Source of the DNA: Nitrospira sp. CR1.3
GTDB taxonomy: Bacteria; Nitrospirota; Nitrospiria; Nitrospirales; Nitrospiraceae
Direction: 5' to 3'
DNA length: 64,000 nt
Assembly (NCBI GenBank): GCA_014055525.1
Contig: WIAH01000006.1
Location: forward strand, 124,431-188,430
Numbering within the stretch: the stretch's first letter is position 1; each line of letters begins with the position of its first letter. The position numbers were made by a program, and so were the translations under genes. The notes below the pieces were generated by a model, which searched no databases, was not told where the DNA came from, and worked only from the letters and a program-made list of their open reading frames with translations. Positions 17,700 to 27,219 of the stretch are shown here, one piece after another.

Positions 17700-20600
17700 C
17701 GACGTCCGACTTCCAGGTCCCCCTCAGTTCGCAGCGCTATCGCTGGCTCCCGCTGTCGATCATTCTCCTGACACTCGTCGCTTTTGCCGTGGGAGTCTGG
17801 CTGCTCCATAACGTCGAGCGCCGGCTTGTGTCGGCGGCGGGGGAAGAGCTGACGGTTGCCGCGGCCGAAGTCTCCGATAAGCTGGACCGTTTGTTGTTCG
17901 AGCGTCGCGGCGATGCTCAGATGCTGGCCCGCGCATTTTCACTCCGCGCCTTCGATCCGGCCTATCTCAACAGCTACCTCGGATGGATGAAGACAAATTA
18001 TGTGCCGGTCTATCACTGGCTGGGTGTGATGGACGGTCAGGGGATCATGGTCGCATCGACCGAACCGGCTCTGCGCGGCAGAAATTACAGCGCGGCGGAC
18101 TGGTTCCAGCGCGCGCGCGCGACAAGAAGGATGGTGGTTCAGGACGTCGCCTCGCACGAGGCGGACAACGGGATCGAAACCGTCGCATTCACCGCTCCGA
18201 TTCTCGACTCGGAGGGCACGTTCCTGGGCGCCGTCACCACAAGGGTGACGATCCCCGTTCTGGAAGATGTGACGACTCGAACGGTGCGCTCCCTCGAAGA
18301 GCGGCAGGAATTTACCGGTCCCGTTTCGTACCAAATGGTGACCAAGGATGGGGCGGTGTTTGCCGATTCCGATCTCTTGCGGAAGAGCCCTCAGAATGTG
18401 AGGCAGCTGGGGCTTCCCTCAATCAGCGCCAGCGAGTCCGGCGAACCCGGATTCGTGGAGGAAGAGTACAGAGGCGTTCCCGTCGTCACCGGGTATGCGC
18501 ATACAAAAGGATACGGCGAGTTTCCCGGATTGGGCTGGTACGTGCTGGTGCGGATGGATCGTGATCGTATTCTCGATCCCATCAGGTCGATCTTGTGGAA
18601 AGTGGGGATATCCGGCGCCGTGATTTGGCTGCCGATGTTGTTCCTGGTCTTCTGGTCGACCTCGAAATTGCGTAAGGAGTATCAACAGGCGCAACAGGAG
18701 AGCGCGTGGGCGCGGGCGGCCGAAGCGGCGCTGTTGCAAAGTCAGGAGCGGAACAGAGCGATCGTGGATACCGCTCTGGACGGCCTGGTCTCGATCGACT
18801 CAGGCGGAGTCGTCACAGACTGGAACGGGCAAGCGGCGGCAATCTTCGGGTGGCCCCGCGAAGAAGCCCTCGGGCGCCGCCTGGCCGAATTGATCATTCC
18901 TCAGCGAGATCGCGAAGCTCACGAGCGGGGCCTTCGACACTATCTCGCCAGCGGAGAGAGCCATATTCTCAATCGCCGCGTCGAGGTTCTGGCCATGCAC
19001 CGGACCGGCCGGGAGTTTCCGGTCGAGCTGTCGATCTCTCCGGTTCGCATCGGCGACACGTTTTTCTTCAGCGCGTTCGCCCGGGATATCACGGAACGAC
19101 GGGAGGCCGAATCGAAACTGAAGGAGAGTGAGGCGCGCTATCGCTCGGTCGTCAACGCGCTGGACGAAGGAGTCGTCGTGATCGACGATCAAGGCGCAAT
19201 CCGGACGGGCAATGCCAGCGCCGAGCGGATTCTCGGAATGTCGATGGCGGAGCTGACCAAGCGGCCGTTGCACGATCCCTCCTGGAGAACAATTCATGAA
19301 GACGGCAGGCCCTTTCCTTCCGAGGCCTACCCGGCGACGGTCACCCTTCGGACCGGACAGTCCTGTTCGGGAGTGGTGATGGGCTTCTTCAAGGCTGATG
19401 GAGAGCTGCGATGGCTCGAGGTCAATTCGAGGCCATTGCGATCGAAGGGAGACGCGGCGCCCTCCGCCGTGGTCGTGTCGTTCTCCGACATCACCAAACG
19501 CAAACGCGCTGAAGAACGGCTCACCGTTCAATACTCCGTGACCAGAGCGTTGGCCGAGTCCCGGACCTTGGAGGAGGCGGTCCCGAAGATCATTCAAGCC
19601 GTGGGGCAAAATCTGGAATGGGACTGCGGCGTCTTCTGGCGCGTGGATAAGGTGGGGGGGGTCTTGCGTTGTATCGATCAATGGCAGCAACCTTCGGCCA
19701 GTCTCGAGTCGTTCGCCACGGCTACCTGGGCCTCTGCCTTGAAACCGGGGGAAGGACTGCCCGGCCGCATCTGGGCCAGTGAAAAGCCGGCCTGGGTCAC
19801 CGATGTGACCGTGGACGGCAACTTCCCGCGCAGTGAGCAGGCCCGCGCGGTCGGATTGCACGGCGCCTTCGGATTCCCGGTTCGGATCGGAAGCGAAGTG
19901 GAAGGAGTCATCGAACTGTTCAGCCGACAGGTGCGGTTGCCGGACGACGAACTGCTGAAAATGATCGACGACATCGGTCTCAAGATCGGTCAGCTCGGAG
20001 AACGGACGAGGACTGAAGAAGCCTTGAGGCAAACCGAAGCGCAGTTGCAACAGTCGCAGAAGATGGAGGCCGTCGGCCGATTGGCCGGCGGGGTCGCGCA
20101 CGACTTCAACAACCTGTTGACCGTCATTCGAGGCTACAGCGAGTTGCTGTTGTCCCGTCTGCAGGCCGGGGACTCCATGCGGAAGGACATGGAGGAGGTG
20201 AAGAAAGCGGCAGATCGGGCGTCCGGACTCACCCGCCAGTTGCTGGCCTTCAGCCGGCGACAGTTTATCGCGCCCAAGATCGTCGATCTCAACGCGCTCG
20301 TCGTAAACATGGACGGCATGCTCCGCCGTCTGATGGGTGAGGACATCATCGATCTCTGCGCCGAATTGTCTCCGCAGGTCGGGGCGATCAGAGCCGATCC
20401 CGGCCAGATCGAACAGGTCATCATGAACCTCGCGGTGAACGCCAGGGATGCGATGCCGAAGGGAGGGCGGCTCACGATCGAAACGCGCAATGTCACGATC
20501 GGGAAGAGCTCTCGCCAGGACGCCATCGGGCTCGAACCAGGCTCCTATGTCTTATTGACGGTGCGGGATACCGGGCACGGGATGGATGCCGAAACGCGCT

Positions 20601-21196
20601 CGCATCTGTTCGAGCCCTTTTTCACCACGAAGGAAAAAGGAAAGGGCACCGGGTTGGGACTCTCCACCGTGTACGGGATCGTCAAGCAAAGCAAAGGAAG
20701 TATCGCCGTCGAGAGCGTTCCGGGAAAGGGGACGGCGTTCAAGATCTATTTCCCTCTTATCAGCCAGGAAGGACCGGACACAGCCGGGCCTCTCGATACG
20801 GTCGACCCGGCGCACGGCAGAGAAACCATCCTGCTCGTGGAGGACGAACCGGCGGTTCGCGGGCTGGTCCATGAAACGCTCCGGCTCCATGGGTACACCG
20901 TGCTTGAGGCGCGCCACGGGATTGAAGCCCTGATGACCGTGGCGAAGCATACGGGTCCGATCCATCTGCTCTTGACGGACGTGGTGATGCCCCAAATGAG
21001 CGGTCCGGAAGTGGCGGAGAAGCTCCACAGCATTCGCCCGGAAACCAAAGTCCTCTACATGTCCGGATATCCCGATCACCCCGTCTTCGAGCACGGCGGA
21101 GTGTCGCGCGAAGCCTCCTTCCTCCCAAAGCCCTTCACTCCGAACGTGCTGGCGAAGAAAGTTCGGGAGGTACTCGACGGCGTGAAAGTGGCATAG
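17696..21196 (+). CDS. Hybrid sensor histidine kinase (Cache-PAS-PAS-GAF-HisKA-HATPase-REC)
   Basis: The product has 1166 residues. In order: membrane helix about 17-40, extracytoplasmic double-Cache-like sensor to about 300, second helix about 300-325, PAS (about 350-475), second PAS (about 480-605), GAF (about 610-770), HisKA with phosphoacceptor His802 in GVAHDFNNLLTV, HATPase (VIMNLAVNARDAM, VRDTGHGMD, GTGLGLSTVYGIVKQ), and a C-terminal receiver with phosphoacceptor Asp1095 in LLLTDVVMPQMSG. Phosphate should pass to its own receiver and probably onward through a phosphotransfer protein encoded elsewhere. It overlaps the YkgJ-DUF2156 gene by 4 bases. Confidence 0.95.
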   Translation: MTTSDFQVPLSSQRYRWLPLSIILLTLVAFAVGVWLLHNVERRLVSAAGEELTVAAAEVSDKLDRLLFERRGDAQMLARAFSLRAFDPAYLNSYLGWMKTNYVPVYHWLGVMDGQGIMVASTEPALRGRNYSAADWFQRARATRRMVVQDVASHEADNGIETVAFTAPILDSEGTFLGAVTTRVTIPVLEDVTTRTVRSLEERQEFTGPVSYQMVTKDGAVFADSDLLRKSPQNVRQLGLPSISASESGEPGFVEEEYRGVPVVTGYAHTKGYGEFPGLGWYVLVRMDRDRILDPIRSILWKVGISGAVIWLPMLFLVFWSTSKLRKEYQQAQQESAWARAAEAALLQSQERNRAIVDTALDGLVSIDSGGVVTDWNGQAAAIFGWPREEALGRRLAELIIPQRDREAHERGLRHYLASGESHILNRRVEVLAMHRTGREFPVELSISPVRIGDTFFFSAFARDITERREAESKLKESEARYRSVVNALDEGVVVIDDQGAIRTGNASAERILGMSMAELTKRPLHDPSWRTIHEDGRPFPSEAYPATVTLRTGQSCSGVVMGFFKADGELRWLEVNSRPLRSKGDAAPSAVVVSFSDITKRKRAEERLTVQYSVTRALAESRTLEEAVPKIIQAVGQNLEWDCGVFWRVDKVGGVLRCIDQWQQPSASLESFATATWASALKPGEGLPGRIWASEKPAWVTDVTVDGNFPRSEQARAVGLHGAFGFPVRIGSEVEGVIELFSRQVRLPDDELLKMIDDIGLKIGQLGERTRTEEALRQTEAQLQQSQKMEAVGRLAGGVAHDFNNLLTVIRGYSELLLSRLQAGDSMRKDMEEVKKAADRASGLTRQLLAFSRRQFIAPKIVDLNALVVNMDGMLRRLMGEDIIDLCAELSPQVGAIRADPGQIEQVIMNLAVNARDAMPKGGRLTIETRNVTIGKSSRQDAIGLEPGSYVLLTVRDTGHGMDAETRSHLFEPFFTTKEKGKGTGLGLSTVYGIVKQSKGSIAVESVPGKGTAFKIYFPLISQEGPDTAGPLDTVDPAHGRETILLVEDEPAVRGLVHETLRLHGYTVLEARHGIEALMTVAKHTGPIHLLLTDVVMPQMSGPEVAEKLHSIRPETKVLYMSGYPDHPVFEHGGVSREASFLPKPFTPNVLAKKVREVLDGVKVA

Positions 21197-21268
21197 CATC
21201 TCCTCCCTTGATCTTCAGCCTCGGTTCCGTTTATCGTGCCCCTCGTCGCACGCAGATGCGGAAATCTT

Positions 21269-22087
21269 ATGACTGAAACCGCGCGGGAATTCGACATCGG
21301 GTGCTATCGTATCGCGCAGGAACCCTATTACGCGAACGTCCGCGGCGAGGTCGAGCTGTTTGCAACCGCGGCGAAAAGCCGCATGCCCGTCATGTTGAAG
21401 GGACCGACTGGTTGCGGCAAAACACGGTTCGTCCAACACATGGCCTATCAACTCGGACGTCCGCTGATCACGGTGGCCTGCCACGAAGACCTCACGGCTT
21501 CCGATCTGGTCGGCCGCTACCTGCTCAAGGGACAGGACACAGTCTGGATCGACGGGCCCCTGACGCTTGGAGTCAAGCATGGGGCGATCGTCTATCTCGA
21601 CGAAGTGGTCGAGGCGCGGAAAGACACCACCGTGATCATCCATCCCCTGAGCGACGACCGCCGTGTCCTGCCGATCGAGAAGAAAGGTCAGATCATCGAG
21701 GCGGCAGACGATTTCATGCTCGTCATCTCCTACAATCCCGGCTACCAGAGCGTGCTCAAAGACCTGAAACAGAGCACCAAGCAACGGTTTATGGCCATCG
21801 AGTTCGACTATCCGACGGCCGAAATTGAAGCAGCGATCGTGCAGCGGGAGGCCGTTGTCGATCGTGACATTGCTGGCGGATTGGTCAAGCTCGGCGCGAA
21901 GGTGCGCAACCTCAAGAATCACGGTTTGGAAGAAGGCGTGAGTACCAGGCTCCTGGTCTACGCCGCGACGTTGATCAAAGAGGGAGTTCCCATTGATAAG
22001 GCCTGCGACGTGGCAATTGCCAGGCCGATCACCGACGATCCGGACATGCAGCGGAGCATCATGGAACTCGTCAAAGCGATTTTTTAG
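21269..22087 (+). CDS. cbbQ: CbbQ/NirQ/NorQ-family MoxR AAA+ ATPase
   Basis: The 272-residue product has Walker A GPTGCGKT at about 45-52, Walker [13 protein letters not shown], sensor motif [10 protein letters not shown] and the family's C-terminal extension. CbbQ/NorQ proteins work with a VWA protein (CbbO/NorD) to remodel a metalloenzyme such as Rubisco or nitric oxide reductase. The partner is found at 24098. No Rubisco or Nor gene is in the window, so the client is unknown. The ATG at 21269 is preferred over the in-frame GTG at 21236 because homology begins at about TAREFDI. Confidence 0.9.
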   Translation: MTETAREFDIGCYRIAQEPYYANVRGEVELFATAAKSRMPVMLKGPTGCGKTRFVQHMAYQLGRPLITVACHEDLTASDLVGRYLLKGQDTVWIDGPLTLGVKHGAIVYLDEVVEARKDTTVIIHPLSDDRRVLPIEKKGQIIEAADDFMLVISYNPGYQSVLKDLKQSTKQRFMAIEFDYPTAEIEAAIVQREAVVDRDIAGGLVKLGAKVRNLKNHGLEEGVSTRLLVYAATLIKEGVPIDKACDVAIARPITDDPDMQRSIMELVKAIF

Positions 22088-22201
22088 CTATAGGTGAGAG
22101 GCTAGAGGGTAGAGACGAGGGAGCAAACTCTTCTCGAAGTTCTCCAATAGCCTCGAGCCCCTTGCCTCGTACCCTGACTTATCAAGCCAACTTCCTGAGA
22201 G

Positions 22202-22504
22202 ATGAAACCGGCAATCGTGCAGGGTAGCAAAGACGGAACCGTCCTCACGGTCCATGTCCAGCCCAAATCCTCCCGTACGGAATGCGTCGGACGCTACGGG
22301 GACGCGCTGAAGATCCGTGTCGCTGCTCCCCCGATCGACGGCGAGGCCAACGAGGAACTGACTCGATTCCTCGCCTGCGAGCTGGCCATTCCTCGGACGG
22401 CAGTGCGGATCGAGTCCGGCGCCGGCGGACGGCACAAGCGTGTCCTGTTGAAAGGGGTTCGTGCATCCGATGTGCAGGCCTACCTGAATCGGAAGGGCTG
22501 GTGA
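22202..22504 (+). CDS. DUF167 (YggU-family) protein
   Basis: The 100-residue product matches DUF167: VLTVHVQPKSSRTE at the N-terminus, ALKIRVAAPPIDGEANEELTRFLA in the middle and IESGAGGRHKRVLLKG near the end. The small alpha/beta fold has no settled function. It is cytosolic. It stands between cbbQ and two lipoprotein genes on the same strand, 114 bases after cbbQ. Confidence 0.9.
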   Translation: MKPAIVQGSKDGTVLTVHVQPKSSRTECVGRYGDALKIRVAAPPIDGEANEELTRFLACELAIPRTAVRIESGAGGRHKRVLLKGVRASDVQAYLNRKGW

Positions 22505-22508
22505 TTTT

Positions 22509-22931
22509 TTGAAAATTGAAACTTTCTTCCTGGCCGCCGGACTCATGCTGTTCACCGCCTGTTCAAGCCCCAAACCAGTGCTCTATCCCAACGCCCATCT
22601 GCAATCGGTTGGAAAGGAAATGGCGGAAACGGACATCGAAGACTGCAGGCAATTGGCCGAATCGGCTGGGGCCGAAGAAGCCACGGGGAAAGCGGGGGGT
22701 GTCGCGCGAAATACAGCCGTGGGCGCCGGAATCGGTGCAGCCAGCGGCGCAGTCGGAGGCGCCATCTCCGGTTCCCCCGGCATGGGAGCCGCGATCGGCG
22801 CGGCAAGCGGCGCTGTCTGGGGATTTCTCATGGGGTTATTCATGTCCAACTCTCAGTCAAGCCCCGCCTATACCAATTTTGTGAACCGGTGTTTGCAGGA
22901 AAAGGGCTACGAGGTCACAGGATGGAATTGA
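22509..22931 (+). CDS. Glycine-zipper lipoprotein
   Basis: The 140-residue product starts at a TTG and has a lipoprotein signal with lipobox FTAC (Cys18). A central glycine-zipper region follows (GAGIGAASGAVGGAISG, GMGAAIGAASGAVWGFLMG), then the ending CLQEKGYEVTGWN. Glycine zippers of this type insert in the outer membrane or stress envelopes, as in Lpp-like and SlyB-like proteins. The next gene encodes a paralogue with the same ending, so the pair arose by tandem duplication. Confidence 0.8.
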   Translation: MKIETFFLAAGLMLFTACSSPKPVLYPNAHLQSVGKEMAETDIEDCRQLAESAGAEEATGKAGGVARNTAVGAGIGAASGAVGGAISGSPGMGAAIGAASGAVWGFLMGLFMSNSQSSPAYTNFVNRCLQEKGYEVTGWN

Positions 22932-22989
22932 TGGAATTTGATGGGTCGAGCGACAACCCGGTTGTGCCGGTGGAAAGCGGGGCACAGCT

Positions 22990-23472
22990 ATGAACCATGC
23001 CCTCCAAGTGCAACGTCAGCTGTCGTGTAAGAAAAAGCAGTCGGTGAGGATGGTCACTTCGGCGTTCGTATTGACAGCCGTCGCTGCCGCCGCCTGTGCG
23101 GGACCAGCGCCGATGTTGCGGTCCAATGCAAAGTTTCAACTTCAAGGTCGCGAAGGGGCCAAGCTGGATGTGGCTGCCTGTCAGCAGAAGGCCGAAGCAG
23201 CGGGATTGAAGCCGGGGGCAGACAATCGGAGCGGGAACGTCGCGGCCGGTGCCGGCCTTGGACTCATCGCCGGCGGAGCGGTTGGAGCGACGAGCGGAAT
23301 CGCTTTCGGTCCGACCGGCATCGCCGTCGGCGCGGCAGCTGGTGGCGCACTTGGGGCGATCATCGGCTCATTGGGGGGCGCCTATCGTCCGATTGAGCCG
23401 GATCCTCCCTACGCTGATGCGGTGGTGCGTTGCCTGATCGAAAAGGGATATGAGGTCACCGGTTGGGAGTAG
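22990..23472 (+). CDS. Glycine-zipper envelope protein, paralogue of the preceding gene
   Basis: The 160-residue product has a longer N-terminal region, then a hydrophobic signal ending AAAACAGP that looks like a lipobox. A glycine zipper follows (GAGLGLIAGGAVGATSG, GAAAGGALGAIIGSLGG), and the C-terminus CLIEKGYEVTGWE is nearly the same as in the neighbour. Conserved paired Cys residues (one after the signal, one near the end) occur in both. It lies 58 bases downstream of its paralogue, so the two are probably co-expressed. Confidence 0.8.
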   Translation: MNHALQVQRQLSCKKKQSVRMVTSAFVLTAVAAAACAGPAPMLRSNAKFQLQGREGAKLDVAACQQKAEAAGLKPGADNRSGNVAAGAGLGLIAGGAVGATSGIAFGPTGIAVGAAAGGALGAIIGSLGGAYRPIEPDPPYADAVVRCLIEKGYEVTGWE

Positions 23473-23508
23473 GCGAATGACAAACCAACCAGTGAGATCA
23501 GGATTGTT

Positions 23509-23928
23509 CTATTGTTCTGATGTGGCAGGGCTCGGCAGTGGTTGAGCCTTGTGCTTCAAGGCCCGGCCTTTGTCGGGCGTCGGATCGATAACGACTCCGT
23601 AGACCTCTCGCCCTTCGTGGCCTTCCGGCAGGTATTCCGTAATCGGCATGCCGTCCTCCCGTACGAACAGCAGGCAGTGGCAGTATTTGTAGATCTGCAT
23701 TTCGTCGCAGGCGCAGATCCAGCGGCGCAATTTGGCTTCGGCTTCCTTGTCCTTATAAAAATTGCAGGGACAGAGCGGTTTGCCGAGTTCGTCGACGTGC
23801 ATGGCCAGGCCCTTGACGACCGCTTCGGTCACGGCAGGATTCGGATGCATGGTTGTGCCGCTCTTCTCGGCAAAGCCCTTAACATATTTCCACATCTTGT
23901 CGAGGCTCTCTTGTTTCGGTTCGCTCAT
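23509..23928 (-). CDS. ftrB: Ferredoxin-thioredoxin reductase catalytic-chain homologue
   Basis: The 139-residue product has the three Cys pairs of the FTR catalytic subunit: CPCNFY, WICACDEM and YCHCLLF. Six of these Cys hold the 4Fe-4S cluster and the redox disulfide. The enzyme passes electrons from ferredoxin to thioredoxin-like targets. No variable (FTR alpha) subunit is nearby. It lies alone on the minus strand between the lipoprotein pair and cbbO, so it is transcribed independently. Confidence 0.9.
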   Translation of the reverse strand: MSEPKQESLDKMWKYVKGFAEKSGTTMHPNPAVTEAVVKGLAMHVDELGKPLCPCNFYKDKEAEAKLRRWICACDEMQIYKYCHCLLFVREDGMPITEYLPEGHEGREVYGVVIDPTPDKGRALKHKAQPLPSPATSEQ

Positions 23929-24097
23929 GTCGATCCTTTGGCGAGAGGCAAAGGGCTAATGGGCGAGAGGAAAGACAAGAAAGGTTCGCTTCCTCGTCTT
24001 GGGCCTCTCACCTCATGCCCCTGCCGCAGGTGCACAGTTTACAAGCGTCAGAGGCTCCTTTACAATCCGACCCCTTCCACCTGTCAATTCAGGAATC

Positions 24098-27000
24098 ATG
24101 GCGGATTCGCGGGCACAAGACCGGTTGCTCAGTTGCCTTGCCGGAGAATTAGGGCAGGCGACTGCTTCTCGATTGGCGGCAAGGCTTATCGATGCCGGAG
24201 GTCAGCCTGCGGCGATTCTGACCATGTTGGGCGAGTTGGAGGAGACCTCTGCCAAGGCGGGGCGCGCCGCGATTGAGGCTCTCCCCGAGCTGGACCGGCG
24301 CACCGATCTATCGCCCATTCTCCCCTGGCTTGATCTGGGCGTTGCCTTGGCGCAGTCGTCCGGGGCGACGGCGCTCAAATACTTCAAAGACAGTCCGCGG
24401 ATCCTGGGTTTGATCGAAGGGCGGGATTCCCGCGCCGCGGTACTCGCGATCGGGCTTGAGTTGGCCGAGCAGGATGCCAACGTGACGCTGGAATACCTAA
24501 AGACCTCCCCGCAGATTCTCGCGGCGCTTCCCCTGGAACAGGCGAAACCTTGGCTGGATATCGGCGTGGAATTGACCGCCGTCGATGTCGTGGTCGGACT
24601 CGAATATATCCGTCAGATTCCATCGCTGGTTTCCGTGCTGCCGTTGGATGTGGTTCGGCCTTGGCTCTCGTTCGGGATGAAGCTGATCGCGCCCAACAGC
24701 CTGGGAAAGCCGGATTATATTGCGACGATGGAATTTCTGCGGACCAGCCCGGCGATCTTGGGCGATATCGAAGGGGTCGCGGTTCGGTCGAAGGTCGTGG
24801 CCCTGGGGACCATCCTCGCAGACCATTCACCCCAGGCCGGTATCGACTGGTTGGCGGAATCGCCCCGTCTGATGCGCCTGCTGCCCTCCCCTGATTGGCA
24901 GGTGAAGGTTCTGCAATACGGGTTCCTGCTCGCGGACAAAGAGGCGGAAGCAACGCTCTGTTATCTGCGGCGTTGCCCTGAAGTTATCGGACTGATCGGC
25001 GAGGGGCCTCAGGCAGGCGCTCGGTTTGACGACTGGTTCAAGGCCGGAATGGAAATCTTGGCCTACAGTGCGGAAGGGGCGCGGGCGTATTTCGCGGTGG
25101 AATCGCAGAAAGCTCTCGCATCGGTCGAACAAGCGTTGAGCGGCGTCCCGCTCCGGCAGGTGGCTCGCAAGCTGAAGCTCTTCGTGCAAGGCTTGTGCGG
25201 AACAGATGTCGCGATAACCTCGCTTCCTGATTCTCTCTCGGTTGCCACTGCCCGCGCGACCGTGAGCGGTGACGGCAGGACCATTTCATTACCGGCGATA
25301 CTTCGTCGTTATCCCACGGCGGTTGAGAATGAACGGTTGTATCTCCTCATGGCGGCGCACGAAGCGGGCCATCTGGAATTCGGGACCTATCGACTGACGC
25401 TCGACCGTCTTACAGACGTCATTGAGGCGGTGCGCCATCGATATGGCCGTGAGCATCAAGCAGCGCCGGACTCGCTGGCAGCTCTGTTTCGTTTCTATCC
25501 CCATCCACGCCTGATTCACGATCTCTGGACCCTGTTGGAAGATGCGCGGATCGAGTTGTTGCTTCAGAGGGAATACCCGGGCTTGAGGCGCGACCTGTCG
25601 CGTCTGGCCGGCGAGACAGTCACACCGCGAAATCCCGCGCATGGGTTGACCGTGAAGGAGTTGATCGTCGATTGCCTCTTGCGCCTCTCGACCGGGGAAT
25701 CGGAAACCTCCGCGGTTCCCTCTGCCGTCAAGGACGAGGTTGCTCTCCTTTGGACGCGATGTCAGGCGGTTCTCAAGACGGATTCGACTGCCGAAGATGT
25801 GGTCCGCTGTGCTCATGACGTCTACGTTCAGATGGAAGAAATCCTGGCTCCCAGGGCGGAAATGATCCAGGCCGATCGAATGACCGAAGAGCCTCAGGAA
25901 CTTGGCGTGGGGCCTCCTTCTTCCGAACAATCAGGGGACGAATACCGCCCCGTGACCAATTGGGTCTATCGCGGCGCCATGAATCCTGAATTCATCAAGC
26001 AGGAGATGGGAAGGGAGAACGGGCAACAACCGGAACTCAACCGGACGGCCAGTCAAGGCGACGGGTCAACGGAGCATTCCGGGTCCAGTCCTGGCTCTGC
26101 CCGAGGCGAACAGCAATCAACGTCGGGGGAGTTGCTGGGCAGCGGACGTTTCTTGCCTTCGGCCGTCGAAGAATTGCTGGCGTTCGACGCGGAACAAGAG
26201 CCGGTTCTGTCCTCGCCGTCGGGCGGTGAACGAACGATCCGTTATCCCGAGTGGGACCACAGGATTCAGGATTATCGTCTGAATTGGTGCCGGGTGGTCG
26301 AACGTCCGGCCGAGGCCGGTTCGGACGAGTCGGTTTCCGTCGCTTTGACGGCGCATCGAATCGCGATCAGGTCCCTTCGGCGATTCTTCGAAAGCCTTCG
26401 TCCTCCGGCATTTCAGCGCGCGCCGGGACAGGCCGACGGAGAGGATATCGACCTCGACGCGGTCGTGCGCCGGGCTGCCGAGCTTCGAGCGGGGCTGGAG
26501 GGCGGAGATCGAATTTACATCAGGCGGGAGAAAAGAGAGCGGGATGTCGCCGTCGCGTTTCTGGTTGATATAAGCGGTTCGACGAGCAGGCAGGTCGAAG
26601 ACGGACGGCGCGTGATCGATATTGCGAAGGAAAGCCTGGTGTTGCTCTGTGAAGCGATGGACGCGGTCGGCGATCAGTACGGACTCTATGCCTATTCCGG
26701 GCAGGGCCGGACTTCTGTTGAATTTCTGACGATCAAGGATTTCGACGAACGATTGGGACCAGCGACGGCTCAACGGTTGGGCGGACTCCGTCCGCTACAG
26801 CAGAACCGAGACGGCGCGGCAATCCGTCATGCCACGGCCAAGCTGCTGGCGCGCGAGGTGAAAACCCGGATGCTCATCCTTCTCAGTGACGGCCGGCCGT
26901 TGGACGGCGATTACAAGGATGAGTACTCATTGGAAGACACGAAGGCGGCGCTGCGCGAAGCAAGGCGCCGGGGAATCAACCCCTTCTGCGTGACCATTGA

Positions 27001-27118
27001 TCGGGAGGCGGACTTCTATCTTCGGCGGATGTACGGCGACGTGCAGTATGCCGTGATCGATCGGGTCGAGGCGCTTCCTGCGAAGCTGCCGCAAATCTAT
27101 CGACAGCTGACGACGTGA
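24098..27118 (+). CDS. cbbO: CbbO/NorD-like VWA-domain protein
   Basis: From the ATG at 24098 the product has 1006 residues. The first 350 residues contain about six degenerate helical repeats with the pattern ALKYFKDSPRIL / TLEYLKTSPQIL / GLEYIRQIPSLV. The middle has HEAGHLEFGTY, which resembles a zinc HExxH site, as seen in NorD-like proteins. The C-terminal VWA domain carries the MIDAS motif VDISGSTSRQ near residue 823, and LLSDGRPLDGDY follows. It should form the adaptor for CbbQ. The track-length extension upstream of the ATG has no homology, and AGGA precedes this ATG. Confidence 0.88.
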   Translation: MADSRAQDRLLSCLAGELGQATASRLAARLIDAGGQPAAILTMLGELEETSAKAGRAAIEALPELDRRTDLSPILPWLDLGVALAQSSGATALKYFKDSPRILGLIEGRDSRAAVLAIGLELAEQDANVTLEYLKTSPQILAALPLEQAKPWLDIGVELTAVDVVVGLEYIRQIPSLVSVLPLDVVRPWLSFGMKLIAPNSLGKPDYIATMEFLRTSPAILGDIEGVAVRSKVVALGTILADHSPQAGIDWLAESPRLMRLLPSPDWQVKVLQYGFLLADKEAEATLCYLRRCPEVIGLIGEGPQAGARFDDWFKAGMEILAYSAEGARAYFAVESQKALASVEQALSGVPLRQVARKLKLFVQGLCGTDVAITSLPDSLSVATARATVSGDGRTISLPAILRRYPTAVENERLYLLMAAHEAGHLEFGTYRLTLDRLTDVIEAVRHRYGREHQAAPDSLAALFRFYPHPRLIHDLWTLLEDARIELLLQREYPGLRRDLSRLAGETVTPRNPAHGLTVKELIVDCLLRLSTGESETSAVPSAVKDEVALLWTRCQAVLKTDSTAEDVVRCAHDVYVQMEEILAPRAEMIQADRMTEEPQELGVGPPSSEQSGDEYRPVTNWVYRGAMNPEFIKQEMGRENGQQPELNRTASQGDGSTEHSGSSPGSARGEQQSTSGELLGSGRFLPSAVEELLAFDAEQEPVLSSPSGGERTIRYPEWDHRIQDYRLNWCRVVERPAEAGSDESVSVALTAHRIAIRSLRRFFESLRPPAFQRAPGQADGEDIDLDAVVRRAAELRAGLEGGDRIYIRREKRERDVAVAFLVDISGSTSRQVEDGRRVIDIAKESLVLLCEAMDAVGDQYGLYAYSGQGRTSVEFLTIKDFDERLGPATAQRLGGLRPLQQNRDGAAIRHATAKLLAREVKTRMLILLSDGRPLDGDYKDEYSLEDTKAALREARRRGINPFCVTIDREADFYLRRMYGDVQYAVIDRVEALPAKLPQIYRQLTT

Positions 27119-27219
27119 AACGTGGGATGTCGAAAGTCCCTGATGTCGAAACGTCACAAAGTCGGTTCCGGTCCGATGACTTTACAGGCTTGATAGACTT
27201 TTCGACTTGACGGATCAAT

